A DNA stretch of 37,600 nucleotides from Candidatus Gastranaerophilales bacterium (GCA_028696075.1 JAQVHS010000002.1:1-37600), one strand, 5' to 3'. Positions 27,157-36,224 are shown, numbered from the stretch's first letter. The notes: generated by a model not told the origin, from the sequence alone. A program made the numbers and translations.

Positions 27157-27245
27157 TGAATTTTCAGGGTGTGGGGAAATGATGAATTTTCTCACACCTT
27201 ACGGGGCTAGTCTTGCTTTGCAAGCCGTCGTCCTGCCGAAAATTC
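27157..27245 (-). repeat. Three-helix element, diverged copy A
   Basis: On the minus strand this aligns with the 99-bp units at 36621 and 37467 and ends in the same CAAGACGGCGGATTT tail. Outer helix GAATTTTCGG/CTGAAAATTC, hairpin CTTGC-AAA-GCAAG and hairpin GGTGTG...AAAT-TCATC-ATTT...CACACC replace helices of different sequence at the same places, so pairing is kept while bases change. Confidence 0.7.
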
Positions 27246-27308
27246 GCTTGAACAAAAAATATGTTTATGTTTTATTAAAATTTAAGTGCAAGAATTGTAA
27301 TTGTGTAC

Positions 27309-27337
27309 TTGACATTAAGTCATGTCCTTTATACGAT
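27309..27337 (+). promoter_or_regulatory. Strong promoter of the tRNA-tuf transcript
   Basis: A consensus TTGACA (27309-27314) and TACGAT (27332-27337) with 17-base spacing lie 17 bases before tRNA-Thr(UGU). It likely drives all three tRNAs and tuf. Confidence 0.7.
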
Positions 27338-27354
27338 TAAGTTTCAAGCACTAC

Positions 27355-27426
27355 GCCGGTGTAGCTCAATGGTAGAGCAACGGTTTTGTAAACCGTAGGT
27401 TGCGGGTTCGAGTCCCATCACCGGCT
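27355..27426 (+). tRNA. tRNA-Thr (anticodon UGU)
   Basis: A 72-base cloverleaf: acceptor GCCGGTG/CACCGGC, D-arm GCTCAATGGTAGAGC, anticodon loop TTTGTAA with anticodon TGT, T-arm GCGGGTTCGAGTCCC. Discriminator T; CCA not encoded. First of three tRNA genes before tuf. Confidence 0.96.
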
Positions 27427-27460
27427 AGCTCTTATAAACAGCACATTTACAACTTTATAC

Positions 27461-27543
27461 GGGTAGGTGGCCGAGTGGTTAAAGGCGGCAGACTGTAAAT
27501 CTGCTCACGTGAGTGTACGCTGGTTCGAACCCAGCCCTGCCCA
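27461..27543 (+). tRNA. tRNA-Tyr (anticodon GUA)
   Basis: An 83-base gene with a long variable arm. Acceptor GGGTAGG/CCTGCCC (one G-T pair), anticodon loop CTGTAAA with anticodon GTA, T-arm CTGGTTCGAACCCAG. Discriminator A. Confidence 0.96.
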
Positions 27544-27568
27544 AATTAATTGATTGCTCGCCTGGCAT

Positions 27569-27640
27569 GCCTATGTGGCGCAGGGGTAGCGCATTCCCTT
27601 GGTAAGGGAAAGGTCACGGGTTCAAATCCCGTCATGGGCT
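27569..27640 (+). tRNA. tRNA-Thr (anticodon GGU)
   Basis: A 72-base gene with acceptor GCCTATG/CATGGGC (one T-G pair), anticodon loop TTGGTAA with anticodon GGT, and T-arm ACGGGTTCAAATCCCGT. Together with the other two this keeps the thr-tyr-thr-tuf order also seen in E. coli thrU-tyrU-glyT-thrT-tufB, without the glycine tRNA. Confidence 0.96.
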
Positions 27641-27695
27641 AATATAGAGCGAAATTCAACCTTATATTGTAGATACTTAACAAAGGAGAAACAAA

Positions 27696-28904
27696 ATGGC
27701 ACGTGCAAAATTTGAACGTACAAAGCCACACGTTAACGTTGGAACAGTTGGTCACGTTGACCACGGTAAAACAACTTTAACTGCGGCTATTACAAGTACT
27801 ATGGCAGCAGCAGGTAAAGCAGAAGCTAAGAAATTCGACGAAATCGATGCTGCTCCTGAAGAAAAAGCCAGAGGTATAACAATTTCAACTTCTCACGTTG
27901 AATATGAAACAGATGCCAGACACTATGCCCACGTTGACTGTCCCGGTCACGCGGACTATGTAAAAAACATGATTACAGGTGCTGCACAAATGGATGGAGC
28001 TATCTTGGTTGTAGCTGCAACTGACGGTTCTATGCCTCAAACAAAAGAACATATCCTGCTTGCAAGACAAGTTGGTGTACCTCAATTAGTTGTGTTCATG
28101 AACAAATGCGACATGGTTGACGATGAAGAATTATTGGAACTTGTTGAAATGGAATTGAGAGAAGACTTGTCAAAATATGAATTTGACGGTGATAATGTTC
28201 CTTTCATTAAAGGTTCTGCTTTGAAAGCGTTGGAAGCAGTTGTTGCTAATCCAAAAATTCAAAGAGGCGAAGATAAATGGGTCGATAAAATTTGGGAATT
28301 GATGGATGCTATCGATACTTACATCCCAACTCCTGAAAGACAAATAGACCAACCATTCTTGATGCCGGTTGAAGATGTATTCTCTATCACAGGTAGGGGT
28401 ACTGTTGCAACAGGAAGAGTAGAACGTGGTAAAGTTAAAGTTGGTGAAGAAGTTGAAATCGTTGGTTTTGGCGAAACTAAAAAATGTGTAGTTACCGGTG
28501 TTGAAATGTTCAGAAAACAACTGGACGAAGGTATGGCTGGTGATAACATTGGTGCATTGCTTCGTGGTGTTGGTAAAGAAGACATCGAAAGAGGCCAGGT
28601 ATTGGCAAAACCGGGTTCGATTAAACCCCACACTAAATTTACGGCAAACGTTTACGTTTTAACAAAAGAAGAAGGCGGAAGACACACTCCTTTCTTCCCC
28701 GGTTATAGACCACAATTCTATATCAGAACGACAGACGTTACCGGTTCAATCAAATTCGAAGGCGAAATGGTAATGCCTGGCGATAACGTAGTTATGGAAG
28801 TTGAACTTATCGCTCCTGTAGCTATTGAAGCAGGTATGAGATTTGCAATTCGTGAAGGCGGTCGTACCGTTGGAGCCGGAGTTGTAGATAAAATTATTGC
28901 TTAA
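27696..28904 (+). CDS. tuf: Elongation factor Tu
   Basis: A 402-residue GTPase that carries aminoacyl-tRNA to the ribosome. G motifs are intact: GHVDHGKT (P-loop, from residue 19), the RGITI effector segment, DCPGH and NKCD. Domains 2 and 3 follow and the last residues are [15 protein letters not shown] sits eight bases before the ATG. It follows the three tRNA genes and is probably on the same transcript. A perfect hairpin lies in the gap before rpsJ. Confidence 0.98.
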   Translation: MARAKFERTKPHVNVGTVGHVDHGKTTLTAAITSTMAAAGKAEAKKFDEIDAAPEEKARGITISTSHVEYETDARHYAHVDCPGHADYVKNMITGAAQMDGAILVVAATDGSMPQTKEHILLARQVGVPQLVVFMNKCDMVDDEELLELVEMELREDLSKYEFDGDNVPFIKGSALKALEAVVANPKIQRGEDKWVDKIWELMDAIDTYIPTPERQIDQPFLMPVEDVFSITGRGTVATGRVERGKVKVGEEVEIVGFGETKKCVVTGVEMFRKQLDEGMAGDNIGALLRGVGKEDIERGQVLAKPGSIKPHTKFTANVYVLTKEEGGRHTPFFPGYRPQFYIRTTDVTGSIKFEGEMVMPGDNVVMEVELIAPVAIEAGMRFAIREGGRTVGAGVVDKIIA

Positions 28905-28910
28905 GGTATA

Positions 28911-28947
28911 ATTAACAAAGCGAGGGGTTATTCCCTCGCTTGTTAAT
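28911..28947 (+). terminator. Long hairpin between tuf and rpsJ
   Basis: ATTAACAAAGCGAGGG pairs with CCCTCGCTTGTTAAT, with one bulged A and a six-base loop. There is no T-run after it, so it may be a weak terminator, attenuator or RNA processing site setting the tuf to ribosomal protein ratio. Confidence 0.5.
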
Positions 28948-29004
28948 ACAAAAACGTACCAAGGGCGCACATGGTAGTAAAATTTTAAAGGAAAAAGAAC
29001 AGTT

Positions 29005-29316
29005 ATGAGTACTAAGCAACAAAGAATAAGAGTTTGCTTAAAGGCATATGATCACAGACTTATCGATGCTTCTGCCGAAAAAATTATTGATACGGCAAAA
29101 AGAATTGATGCAAAAGTCGCAGGTCCTATACCGTTACCGACAAGACGTCGTATTTTCTGTGTTTTGAGATCACCTCACGTGAACAAAAAATCAAGAGAAC
29201 ACTTTGAAATACGTACGCACAAAAGAATAATCGATATATATCCTTCAAATACAAATACTGAAGAATTATTCAGATTAGATCTTCCTGCCGGCGTAGACAT
29301 CGAAGTTAAATTATAA
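29005..29316 (+). CDS. rpsJ: Ribosomal protein S10
   Basis: A 103-residue small-subunit protein, also known as NusE in antitermination. The conserved core [12 protein letters not shown] and [30 protein letters not shown]-like region are present and length is standard. AAAGGAAAAAG precedes the ATG. It is first in the S10 cluster but is separated from rplC by an unusually long 467-bp spacer, so rplC may have extra control. Confidence 0.97.
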   Translation: MSTKQQRIRVCLKAYDHRLIDASAEKIIDTAKRIDAKVAGPIPLPTRRRIFCVLRSPHVNKKSREHFEIRTHKRIIDIYPSNTNTEELFRLDLPAGVDIEVKL

Positions 29317-29324
29317 ATTTTGCG

Positions 29325-29460
29325 AAAAGGGGCTGCTGGGCAGTGGGGCGGCTCGAGGCTGTCGATGCTGTGGCGATAGATAGTTAACAAAGTGGGGTGG
29401 CGAGGCTGCGGAACACGGCGACAGCTGGCAGTAGTGCAGCGGAACGGTGGCAAACGAACC
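29325..29460. repeat. GC-rich tract with imperfect direct repeats
   Basis: GTGGGGCGGCTCGAGGCTG (from 29343) and GTGGGGTGGCGAGGCTG (from 29391) are imperfect copies, each followed about ten bases later by GGCGATAG or GGCGACAG. The tract is far richer in G than the rest of the window and codes for nothing I can support. Confidence 0.55.
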
Positions 29461-29594
29461 AAATCCCCTCAATTCGTAAGATTTTATAGGATATATATCC
29501 AAAAAATAAATAAGGTATTGCATTTTATATTTTTGTAATACAATAAATACAAGACAGCATCTGGCAATTGTTTGCTTTTGAAAATTTAATAGCT

Positions 29595-29692
29595 AATTTT
29601 CGGCGGGGCGCCGAGTGAGGCAGAGCCGAACCCAGCCCGTGAGTCGTGTGGAAACGATGAGTTTTTCGACGACCCGAAAATGCAAGACAACG
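29595..29692 (+). repeat. Three-helix element, copy B (solitary)
   Basis: Same family as the units at 36621 and 37467. Helices: ATTTTCGG/CCGAAAAT, GGGC/GCCC with inner GGC-AGA-GCC, and GTCG/CGAC with inner AAAC-GATGA-GTTT. It ends in GCAAGACAACG. Loop and bulge bases differ from the tandem copies, while the helix positions are mostly kept. Confidence 0.8.
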
Positions 29693-29783
29693 ATTGAATG
29701 TGATCTACGGTTACGCTAAAAGTGCGTAATTAGGTTTTCAGATGTTTAAATTAGCGTAGCGCTCACAAAGAAAGAGGAAAAAC

Positions 29784-30419
29784 ATGACTCTAGGAGTAAT
29801 AGGAAAAAAACTAGGCATGACTCAAGTTTATGATGAAAAAGGCTTGGTCATCCCGGTTACGGTGGTTCAAGTAGCCCCCCTAACCGTTACACAGGTTAAA
29901 ACCGTTGATACGGACGGTTATAGTGCTGTTCAAGTCGGAACATGCGCTTGTAAAGATAAAAGATTAACAAGACCTCAAATTAACCATTTGAAGAAAAATA
30001 ACTTACCCGCATTGAGCTTACTTAAGGAATTCAGAGTTCCTGATGCAAGTGCTTACAATGTGGGTGATTCTGTTGATTTGAGTATTTTAGAAGGTGTAGC
30101 AAAGGTTGATGTTACAGCTAAATCAATAGGTAAAGGTTTTCAAGGTACCGTAAAAAGATATAACTTCTCAAGAGGACCTATGGCTCACGGTTCAAAAAAC
30201 CACAGAGCGCCCGGTTCAATCGGAGCAGGTACTACCCCGAGCCGTGTTGTCAAAGGTAAAAAGATGGCAGGCAACATGGGTAATGAACAGGTTACCGTTA
30301 CAAAGTTAAAAGTTGTAAAGGTTGATACCGATAAGAACATTATCTTAATTAAAGGTTCAATCCCCGGACCTGAAGGCAAAATGGTTACGATTAAACCGTC
30401 AAGAACAAAATGGAACTAA
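29784..30419 (+). CDS. rplC: Ribosomal protein L3
   Basis: A 211-residue large-subunit protein that helps form the peptidyl-transferase centre. The start GVIGKKLGMTQ and the loop SRGPMAHGSKNHRAPGSIG are diagnostic. AGAGG precedes the ATG. rplD follows 20 bases later. The long spacer upstream carries repeats rather than a known L4-type leader that I can recognise. Confidence 0.97.
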   Translation: MTLGVIGKKLGMTQVYDEKGLVIPVTVVQVAPLTVTQVKTVDTDGYSAVQVGTCACKDKRLTRPQINHLKKNNLPALSLLKEFRVPDASAYNVGDSVDLSILEGVAKVDVTAKSIGKGFQGTVKRYNFSRGPMAHGSKNHRAPGSIGAGTTPSRVVKGKKMAGNMGNEQVTVTKLKVVKVDTDKNIILIKGSIPGPEGKMVTIKPSRTKWN

Positions 30420-30439
30420 TTCTTTAAAGGAATATAAAA

Positions 30440-31075
30440 ATGTCAAAACAATTAACATTACATAGCAGCAACGGAAGTCAACTGGGTCAAATAGACTTGG
30501 AAGATAAAGTATTCGGCGTTGAGCCTAATATTCATCTTATGCACCTTGCGCTAAGAAGACAATTAAATAATGCAAGAGCAGGCAGTGCCAATTCAAAAAC
30601 CCGTGCAGAAGTGCGCGGAGGCGGTAAAAAGCCTTGGAAACAAAAAGGTACAGGCAGAGCAAGAGCAGGCAGTTTGAGAAGCCCTCTTTTTGAAGGCGGC
30701 GGAGTTATCTTCGGACCTAAACCCAGAGATTATTCCTTCAAAATGCCGGTTAAAGCACGCAGATTGGCGTTAAGATCAGCTTTATCTTCAAAACTGGACA
30801 ACACTTTGGTTATCAAAGATTTCTCGGCTTTAACCCAACCTAAAACTAAGGACTTCAATAATATATTGGCTTCTTTAAAAGTTGAAGGAAAGATATTAAT
30901 AATAGCCGATACAAAACAACAAGAAAATCAACATCTGGAATTGGCGGCAAGAAATCTTCCTAACGTTAAAATAATAATCCCTTCCAACATAAACGTAAAA
31001 GATATATTGGAAGCAGCAAGTGTTGTTATTACTGAATCTTCGATAGCTGAAATAACAGAGAGGTTGATGAAATAA
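30440..31075 (+). CDS. rplD: Ribosomal protein L4
   Basis: A 211-residue large-subunit protein with an extended loop in the exit tunnel. GGGKKPWKQKGTGRARAGS followed by SPLFEGGGVIFGPKPRDY is the conserved tunnel-loop region. Its stop codon shares one base with the rplW start (TAATG), so the two are coupled. In E. coli L4 represses this operon; whether that holds here is unknown. Confidence 0.97.
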   Translation: MSKQLTLHSSNGSQLGQIDLEDKVFGVEPNIHLMHLALRRQLNNARAGSANSKTRAEVRGGGKKPWKQKGTGRARAGSLRSPLFEGGGVIFGPKPRDYSFKMPVKARRLALRSALSSKLDNTLVIKDFSALTQPKTKDFNNILASLKVEGKILIIADTKQQENQHLELAARNLPNVKIIIPSNINVKDILEAASVVITESSIAEITERLMK

Positions 31076-31386
31076 TGAGTAAGTCTAAAACAAATACAGA
31101 AAGATTATATGACATTATCAAAAAACCTATCATAACAGATAAGTCACATAATGCCGTAGAAAAGTACGGACAATATACTTTTGAAGTAACAAAAGAAGCA
31201 ACAAAAGTGGAAATCAAACAAGCAATTGAATTGATTTTCCCGGGTAGAAAAGTAAAAGCGGTTAAAACCGTTTACATGCCCAGTCACGAAAAAAGATTAG
31301 GATTAAAACAAGGCAGAACTGATTCCGGTAAAAAGGCTATAGTTACTATCGTTGGAGATCCAATCGAAGAGTTAATAGGAGCATAA
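31075..31386 (+). CDS. rplW: Ribosomal protein L23
   Basis: A 103-residue protein at the tunnel exit, the docking site for trigger factor and signal recognition particle. IIKKPIITDKS at the N-terminus and YTFEVTKEATKVEIKQAIE are typical. The ATG overlaps the rplD stop. rplB starts three bases after its stop. Confidence 0.96.
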   Translation: MSKSKTNTERLYDIIKKPIITDKSHNAVEKYGQYTFEVTKEATKVEIKQAIELIFPGRKVKAVKTVYMPSHEKRLGLKQGRTDSGKKAIVTIVGDPIEELIGA

Positions 31387-31389
31387 ATC

Positions 31390-32211
31390 ATGGCAATTCG
31401 TAAAATAAATCCAACTTCTCCGGGTCAAAGAGGCATGTCTCGTTTTGAATTTGACGAGATTACAACAGATAAACCCGAGAAATCATTACTTGAGCCTATT
31501 AAAAAGCAAGCCGGCAGAAACAACACAGGCAAAATTACCTGCAGACACAAAGGCGGCGGACATAAAAGAGCTTACAGGAAAATTGATTTCAAAAGAGATA
31601 AATTTAATGTTCCGGGAACAGTGAAAACTGTTGAGTATGACCCGAACAGAAACGTTAGAATATCTTTGGTATTCTATGCAGATGGTGAAAAAAGATATAT
31701 TTTAACCCCGCAACAATTAAATGTTGGTGATGTTATTGTATCAGGACCTGATGCGGAAATTAAAGTAGGAAACGCTCTTCCATTATATGCAATTCCACTT
31801 GGTACTATTGTGCATAACATAGAGATGAAACCTAACAAGGGTGCGCAGTTAGTAAGAAGTGCCGGCGGCGGCGCTCAGGTAATGGCAAAAGAAGGTGAAT
31901 TCGTTACTTTGAAGTTGCCAAGCTCAGAAATGAGAATGGTTAACAAAAATTGTATCGCTACAATCGGTACTTTGGGAAATGAAGAAGCCAAAAACATTTC
32001 TTTAGGTAAAGCAGGACGCACTCGTCACTTAGGTATCAAGCCTACAGTGAGGGGGGTTGTAATGAACCCTGTAGATCACCCTCACGGTGGCGGCGAAGGT
32101 AAAACTTCAACAGGCGGACCTCCTCAAACACCTTGGGGTAAACCTGCACTTGGTTATAGAACTAGACGTAATAAACAATCTGACCAATATATAGTCAGAA
32201 GACGTAAATAA
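31390..32211 (+). CDS. rplB: Ribosomal protein L2
   Basis: A 273-residue protein needed for subunit joining and peptidyl transfer. It shows the N-terminal RNA-binding half ([13 protein letters not shown]) and the C-terminal [14 protein letters not shown] loop with the conserved histidine, ending in YIVRRRK. Length is normal. rpsS follows ten bases on after GGAG. Confidence 0.98.
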   Translation: MAIRKINPTSPGQRGMSRFEFDEITTDKPEKSLLEPIKKQAGRNNTGKITCRHKGGGHKRAYRKIDFKRDKFNVPGTVKTVEYDPNRNVRISLVFYADGEKRYILTPQQLNVGDVIVSGPDAEIKVGNALPLYAIPLGTIVHNIEMKPNKGAQLVRSAGGGAQVMAKEGEFVTLKLPSSEMRMVNKNCIATIGTLGNEEAKNISLGKAGRTRHLGIKPTVRGVVMNPVDHPHGGGEGKTSTGGPPQTPWGKPALGYRTRRNKQSDQYIVRRRK

Positions 32212-32221
32212 GGAGAATTAG

Positions 32222-32503
32222 ATGGCTCGTTCACTAAAAAAAGGTCCATTCGTTCACGAATCGTTAATGAAAAAAATAGAAAAAATGAATGATGTAGGCG
32301 ATAAGAAAGTAATCAAAACTTGGTCGAGAGCGTCTATGATTATTCCTGAGATGTTAGGACACACAATCGCAGTACACAACGGAAAAACACACGTTCCTAT
32401 ATATGTTACAGAACAAATGATTGGTCATAGACTCGGCGAATTTGCACCGACAAGATTTTTCAGGGGTCATGCCGGTCAAGACAAAACAGCGAAAAGGAAA
32501 TAG
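32222..32503 (+). CDS. rpsS: Ribosomal protein S19
   Basis: A 93-residue small-subunit head protein. [22 protein letters not shown] and [16 protein letters not shown] are the family marks. AAGGAG lies before the ATG. rplV begins two bases after its stop. Confidence 0.97.
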   Translation: MARSLKKGPFVHESLMKKIEKMNDVGDKKVIKTWSRASMIIPEMLGHTIAVHNGKTHVPIYVTEQMIGHRLGEFAPTRFFRGHAGQDKTAKRK

Positions 32504-32505
32504 AC

Positions 32506-32841
32506 ATGGAAGCAAAGGCTAAACAATCAAATATTAAAATGCCCGCAAGAAAAATTCGCAGGGTGATAAACGTAGTTAGAGGCAAAGATGTTAACGAAGC
32601 CTCCAGAATCCTTCGTTTTATGCCGTATGCCGCAGCAAGAGTAGTTGAAAAAAATCTTAAAGACGCTATTGCTAACGCATCTCAAAAAGGGCTTGCTGCA
32701 GATACACTGTTTGTATCAGAAATATTTGCAGATGAAGGCATAACTTACAAAAGAGCAAGATGCAGAGCTCAAGGTCGTATGTACAGAAGACTGAAAAGAA
32801 CTTCTCATTTGACCATCAAGCTTGCAATGGTAGAGAAATAG
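32506..32841 (+). CDS. rplV: Ribosomal protein L22
   Basis: A 111-residue protein lining the exit tunnel. The C-terminal [19 protein letters not shown] segment forms the tunnel hairpin where macrolide resistance changes usually arise. The stop codon overlaps the ribosome site of rpsC (ATAGGAGG). Confidence 0.96.
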   Translation: MEAKAKQSNIKMPARKIRRVINVVRGKDVNEASRILRFMPYAAARVVEKNLKDAIANASQKGLAADTLFVSEIFADEGITYKRARCRAQGRMYRRLKRTSHLTIKLAMVEK

Positions 32842-32852
32842 GAGGCGGACCA

Positions 32853-33599
32853 TTGGGACAAAAGACACATCCAACCGGATTTAGAATAGGAATCATTAAA
32901 CCTTGGCTTAGTTCTTGGTACGCTAAAAAATCAGAATACCCTGAATTTTTGGCGGAAGACGCTAAGATAAGAAAATATGTTAAAAAGAAACTTTATGCTG
33001 CCGGCATAAGCAGAATATTGATAGCAAGAAAATCTCAAAACGTTATTATCACGGTAGTAGCGGCGAAGCCCGGTATTATAGTGGGCAGAGGCGGACAAGG
33101 TATTGATGAATTGAGAAATGATGTTTCAAAATTAATTAATAAAAGAGTTCAAATTGATATCGTTGAAGTAGCTAAAATTGATGCTGATGCGCAATTAGTA
33201 TCAGAAGCAATTGCACAACAGCTTGAAAAAAGGGTTGCGTTCAGAAGAGCTATGAAAATGGCTATGCAGCGTACCATGAGAGCCGGTGTTGAAGGAATAA
33301 AAGTTGCCGTTTCAGGACGTTTAGGCGGTGCGGAAATCGCAAGAACAGAATGGGCGAAAGAAGGCAGAATTCCTCTTCAAACACTTAGAGCTGATATAGA
33401 CTACGGTTTTGCTCAAGCTGATACAACAATGGGTATCATTGGTGTAAAAGTTTGGGTTTTCAAAAGCATTATCCTTCCGGGAGAAAGAGCTGATGAAAAT
33501 ATAAAAGCAAAATCATCACATAATAACGCTCCGGCTGGTGCTGCGGATCGTGAAGAAAGAGCAAAAAGACGCTCAAGAGCACCAAGAAAAAGCGAATAG
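32853..33599 (+). CDS. rpsC: Ribosomal protein S3
   Basis: A 248-residue small-subunit protein at the mRNA entry site. It contains a KH domain ([12 protein letters not shown]) and the conserved [14 protein letters not shown]. The frame is open back into rplV at 32760, but the family start [12 protein letters not shown] and an AGGAGG nearby put the start at the TTG codon at 32853. Use of TTG here is notable because rpsN also starts with TTG. The C-terminal tail is long and basic. Confidence 0.95.
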   Translation: MGQKTHPTGFRIGIIKPWLSSWYAKKSEYPEFLAEDAKIRKYVKKKLYAAGISRILIARKSQNVIITVVAAKPGIIVGRGGQGIDELRNDVSKLINKRVQIDIVEVAKIDADAQLVSEAIAQQLEKRVAFRRAMKMAMQRTMRAGVEGIKVAVSGRLGGAEIARTEWAKEGRIPLQTLRADIDYGFAQADTTMGIIGVKVWVFKSIILPGERADENIKAKSSHNNAPAGAADREERAKRRSRAPRKSE

Positions 33600-33628
33600 T
33601 ACATTAAATATAATTAGGAGCAATTAAA

Positions 33629-34033
33629 ATGTTAATGCCCAAAAAAACAAAATATCGTAAGCAGATGAGAGGACGTATGTCAGGTACCGAAACTCGCGGT
33701 GTAAACCTTGAGTTTGGCGAATTAGGTCTTCAAACAACCGAACCTGCTTGGATTACAAGCCGCCAAATTGAGGCTGCAAGAAGAGCAATGACTCGTTCCA
33801 TCAAAAGGGGCGGTCAGGTTTGGATAAAAATCTTCCCTGATAAACCTGTTACTGCACAAGCTGCAGAAACTCGTATGGGTTCAGGCAAAGGAAGCGTTGA
33901 ATACTGGGTTGCCGTGGTCAAACCGGGCAGAGTTCTTTTTGAACTCGGCGGCGTTTCTAAAGAAGTAGGAACAAAAGCGTTGCTGTTGGCTGCGCAAAAA
34001 CTTCCTGTATTGACAAGAATAATAGAAAAGTAG
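33629..34033 (+). CDS. rplP: Ribosomal protein L16
   Basis: A 134-residue protein of the A-site region. [17 protein letters not shown] and the R-rich [15 protein letters not shown] helix, then [11 protein letters not shown], are typical. TAGGAG precedes the ATG. The G of its stop codon is also the first base of an alternative GTG start for rpmC. Confidence 0.97.
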   Translation: MLMPKKTKYRKQMRGRMSGTETRGVNLEFGELGLQTTEPAWITSRQIEAARRAMTRSIKRGGQVWIKIFPDKPVTAQAAETRMGSGKGSVEYWVAVVKPGRVLFELGGVSKEVGTKALLLAAQKLPVLTRIIEK

Positions 34034-34044
34034 TGGTGATAACT

Positions 34045-34239
34045 ATGAAATTAGAAGAAATGCGTGAAAAGTCAATAGTGGAACTAAAAGAAGAGGTAGT
34101 TTCTTTGAAGAAAAAGTTATTCGAATTGAGAATGGCAAAAGCTCTTCAAAAAAACGATGACCCTTCATTGGTTTCCAAAACTAAAAAACAAATCGCACAA
34201 ATTAAAACAATCATAAGTGAAAAAGAGTTAGCAAATTAA
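34045..34239 (+). CDS. rpmC: Ribosomal protein L29
   Basis: A 64-residue two-helix protein near the tunnel exit (MKLEEMREKS...LKEEV, then KKKLFELRMAKAL). The frame can be extended to a GTG at 34033, but the ATG at 34045 gives the usual N-terminus and length and lies after GGTGAT. Confidence 0.93.
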   Translation: MKLEEMREKSIVELKEEVVSLKKKLFELRMAKALQKNDDPSLVSKTKKQIAQIKTIISEKELAN

Positions 34240-34252
34240 GAGGTTATAAAAA

Positions 34253-34498
34253 GTGCCTAAGAAACAAAAAACGGGTGTAGTAATCAGCAATAAAAACGAC
34301 CAAACGGTTGTTGTCAGTGTTCCTGAATACAGACCTCACCCAAAATACAAAAAAATCATAGAACAAAACAAGAACTATGTAGCAGCTGATTTTACCAACG
34401 AATGCAATGAGGGTGATAAAGTTCTCATTCAGGAAAGTAAACCAATCAGCAAAACTAAAAGGTGGAGTGTTGTAGAAATTGTGGAAAAAGCAAAATAG
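34253..34498 (+). CDS. rpsQ: Ribosomal protein S17
   Basis: An 81-residue OB-fold protein that binds 16S rRNA early in assembly. TGVVISNKNDQTVVV and ESKPISKTKRW are typical. The start codon is GTG, preceded by GAGGT. There is a 51-bp gap before rplN. Confidence 0.95.
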   Translation: MPKKQKTGVVISNKNDQTVVVSVPEYRPHPKYKKIIEQNKNYVAADFTNECNEGDKVLIQESKPISKTKRWSVVEIVEKAK

Positions 34499-34549
34499 CT
34501 TTTGGAACAAGGATCTACTAAATAGACAATCAAACAAGGAAAATCAACA

Positions 34550-34918
34550 ATGATTCAACAAGAAACAAGATTGAAAGTAGCAGATAACACAGGTGCAAAA
34601 CAATTGCTTTGCATAAGAGTACTCGGCAGTTCTAACCGTCGTTACGCTTCTGTTGGTGATGTTATTGTAGCTTCTGTTAAAGATGCGGCTCCGAATATGC
34701 CTGTTAAAAAAGGTGATGTTGTTAAAGCTGTAGTTGTTAGGACTAAAGCCAGTCTTAAACGACAAGACGGCAGTGTAATTCGTTTCGATGAAAACGCAGC
34801 CGTTATCATTAACAAAGATGGTAACCCTACAGGTACTCGTGTATTCGGACCGGTAGCCCGTGAGCTTAGGGAAAAGAACTATATGAAAATAGTTTCTTTG
34901 GCTCCGGAAGTAATTTAG
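34550..34918 (+). CDS. rplN: Ribosomal protein L14
   Basis: A 122-residue protein at the subunit interface. [29 protein letters not shown] and [11 protein letters not shown]-like [17 protein letters not shown] confirm the family. AAGG precedes the ATG. Confidence 0.98.
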   Translation: MIQQETRLKVADNTGAKQLLCIRVLGSSNRRYASVGDVIVASVKDAAPNMPVKKGDVVKAVVVRTKASLKRQDGSVIRFDENAAVIINKDGNPTGTRVFGPVARELREKNYMKIVSLAPEVI

Positions 34919-34931
34919 GAGTAGTTAAGCC

Positions 34932-35273
34932 ATGGCAAAAGAAAAAATTAAACATAAAATGCATGTTAAAACCGGCGACAGAGTATGTGTTATCGCAGGT
35001 AAAGACAAAGGTAAAATCGGTGTTATTAAAAAAGTTATAACCGCTGATAATAAAGTAATAGTGGAAGGCTTAAATCTTGTAACAAAAGCAAGAAAAGCAA
35101 ATCCTATGCTCGGCGTAAAAGGCGGATTGGAAAAAATCGAAGCTCCAATAGCCGTTTCAAATGTTATGATTTGCTGTCCTGTGACAGAACAACCGACAAG
35201 GATCAAGCACGAAGTCGTAAACGGCAAAAAAACACGTGTTTGTAAAAAAAGTGGTGAACAATTAGACGCATAA
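34932..35273 (+). CDS. rplX: Ribosomal protein L24
   Basis: A 113-residue assembly-initiating protein with an N-terminal KOW motif (GDRVCVIAGKDKGKIGVI). TAGGAG lies before the ATG. The C-terminal part has one CC pair and a final VCKKSG, ordinary for the family. Confidence 0.95.
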   Translation: MAKEKIKHKMHVKTGDRVCVIAGKDKGKIGVIKKVITADNKVIVEGLNLVTKARKANPMLGVKGGLEKIEAPIAVSNVMICCPVTEQPTRIKHEVVNGKKTRVCKKSGEQLDA

Positions 35274-35285
35274 GGATTAAAAAAA

Positions 35286-35858
35286 ATGACGTTAACTAAA
35301 AATTTAAAGAAAAAATATGTGGAAGATGTCATTCCTGCTTTGAAAAACAAGTATGAATACAAAAATGTGCATCAAATCCCAAAATTGGAAAAAGTTGTAA
35401 TCAACATGGGTGTTGGCGAAGCTGTTCAGAACGCTAAAATTTTGGACGGTGCGGTTGAAGAACTGACTAAAATTTCAGCCCAAAAGCCCGTTGTTACCCG
35501 TGCTAAAAAATCTATCGCTTCTTATAAATTGAGAGCAGGTATGCCAATCGGCTGCATGGTTACTCTCAGAGGCGAAAGAATGTACGATTTCCTTCAAAAG
35601 CTAATCAACGTTACTCTTCCAAGAATTCGTGACTTCAGAGGAGTAAGCGAAAAAAGTTTTGACGGCAGAGGTAATTATTCTTTAGGGATTAAAGAACAGC
35701 TTTTATTCCCTGAAATTAAATATGATGATGTTAGTGTGGTTAAAGGGATGAATATTTCTATCATTACTTCAGCCAATACTGATGAAGAGGCGCTTGCCCT
35801 TTTAAAAGAGCTTGGAATGCCTTTCAAAAAGAAAAAAGAAGTTAAAGAAAGTAACTAA
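35286..35858 (+). CDS. rplE: Ribosomal protein L5
   Basis: A 190-residue protein that binds 5S rRNA and contacts P-site t[18 protein letters not shown], the [17 protein letters not shown] stretch and [19 protein letters not shown] are characteristic. Length is slightly above the usual 179 because of an N-terminal lead and a lysine-rich tail. Confidence 0.97.
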   Translation: MTLTKNLKKKYVEDVIPALKNKYEYKNVHQIPKLEKVVINMGVGEAVQNAKILDGAVEELTKISAQKPVVTRAKKSIASYKLRAGMPIGCMVTLRGERMYDFLQKLINVTLPRIRDFRGVSEKSFDGRGNYSLGIKEQLLFPEIKYDDVSVVKGMNISIITSANTDEEALALLKELGMPFKKKKEVKESN

Positions 35859-35880
35859 ATTCTTATAAAGGAGAAAAACA

Positions 35881-36087
35881 TTGGCTAAAAAAGCAATGAT
35901 AGAAAAAGAACAGACCAGAGAAGAACTTGCAGCAAAAGGCAAATACCCAAAAGTAAGGTTGCATAACCGTTGCAGTATCTGTGGTCGTCCGCATGGATTC
36001 CACAGAGATTTCGGTCTTTGCAGAATTCATTTGAGAGAAATGGCTCACAGAGGGTTGTTACCCGGTGTAACTAAATCCAGCTGGTAG
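35881..36087 (+). CDS. rpsN: Ribosomal protein S14, short zinc-type with one altered ligand
   Basis: A 68-residue protein of the short S14 class that normally holds zinc with four cysteines. Here C31, C34 and C47 are kept, but the fourth position is H50 ([12 protein letters not shown] where LCRICLRELAH is usual). Histidine could still bind zinc. The N-terminal region is several residues longer than usual. The start is TTG at 35881, set by AAAGGAG. A 137-bp spacer with a REP-like hairpin follows. Confidence 0.92.
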   Translation: MAKKAMIEKEQTREELAAKGKYPKVRLHNRCSICGRPHGFHRDFGLCRIHLREMAHRGLLPGVTKSSW

Positions 36088-36151
36088 TGTCAACGGGTTC
36101 AGAATAAACTCCCCGAAGTAATCCGGCTAACGCTCAGAATGACAATAAATG

Positions 36152-36181
36152 GATTGCCGCGGGCTTTGCACCCTCGCAATG
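36152..36181. repeat. REP-like hairpin in the rpsN-rpsH spacer
   Basis: ATTGC and GCAAT enclose GGG/CCC, giving a stem with the loop CTTTGCA. It resembles widespread intergenic palindromes reading GGATTGC...GCAATG. The rest of the 137-bp spacer has a related AATCCGGCTAACGCTCAGAATGAC word. Confidence 0.5.
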
Positions 36182-36224
36182 GTAATAAATAAAAATCCAA
36201 AAGACAGAACAATAAGGTGAAAAA

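Larger units (their letters stand above)
27016..27354. other. Spacer between small gene and tRNA cluster
   Basis: This 339-bp gene-free stretch holds an inverted repeat (27060-27099), a diverged minus-strand copy of the three-helix element (27157-27245), and the promoter of the tRNA-tuf transcript (27309-27337). Confidence 0.7.
29317..29783. other. 467-bp spacer inside the S10 operon
   Basis: No gene. It holds a GC-rich tract with two imperfect direct repeats (29325-29460), an AT-rich stretch, one copy of the three-helix element (29595-29692), and a final stretch with a GAGG site before rplC. Such a gap within this operon is unusual. Confidence 0.7.

Noticed and set aside
27641-27695. Separate tuf promoter after the last tRNA
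   Set aside because: No convincing -35 and -10 pair is visible in this short gap; read-through from the tRNA promoter is more likely.
32760-32852. N-terminal extension of rpsC overlapping rplV
   Set aside because: S3 proteins begin GQKTHP; the strong ribosome site selects the TTG at 32853.
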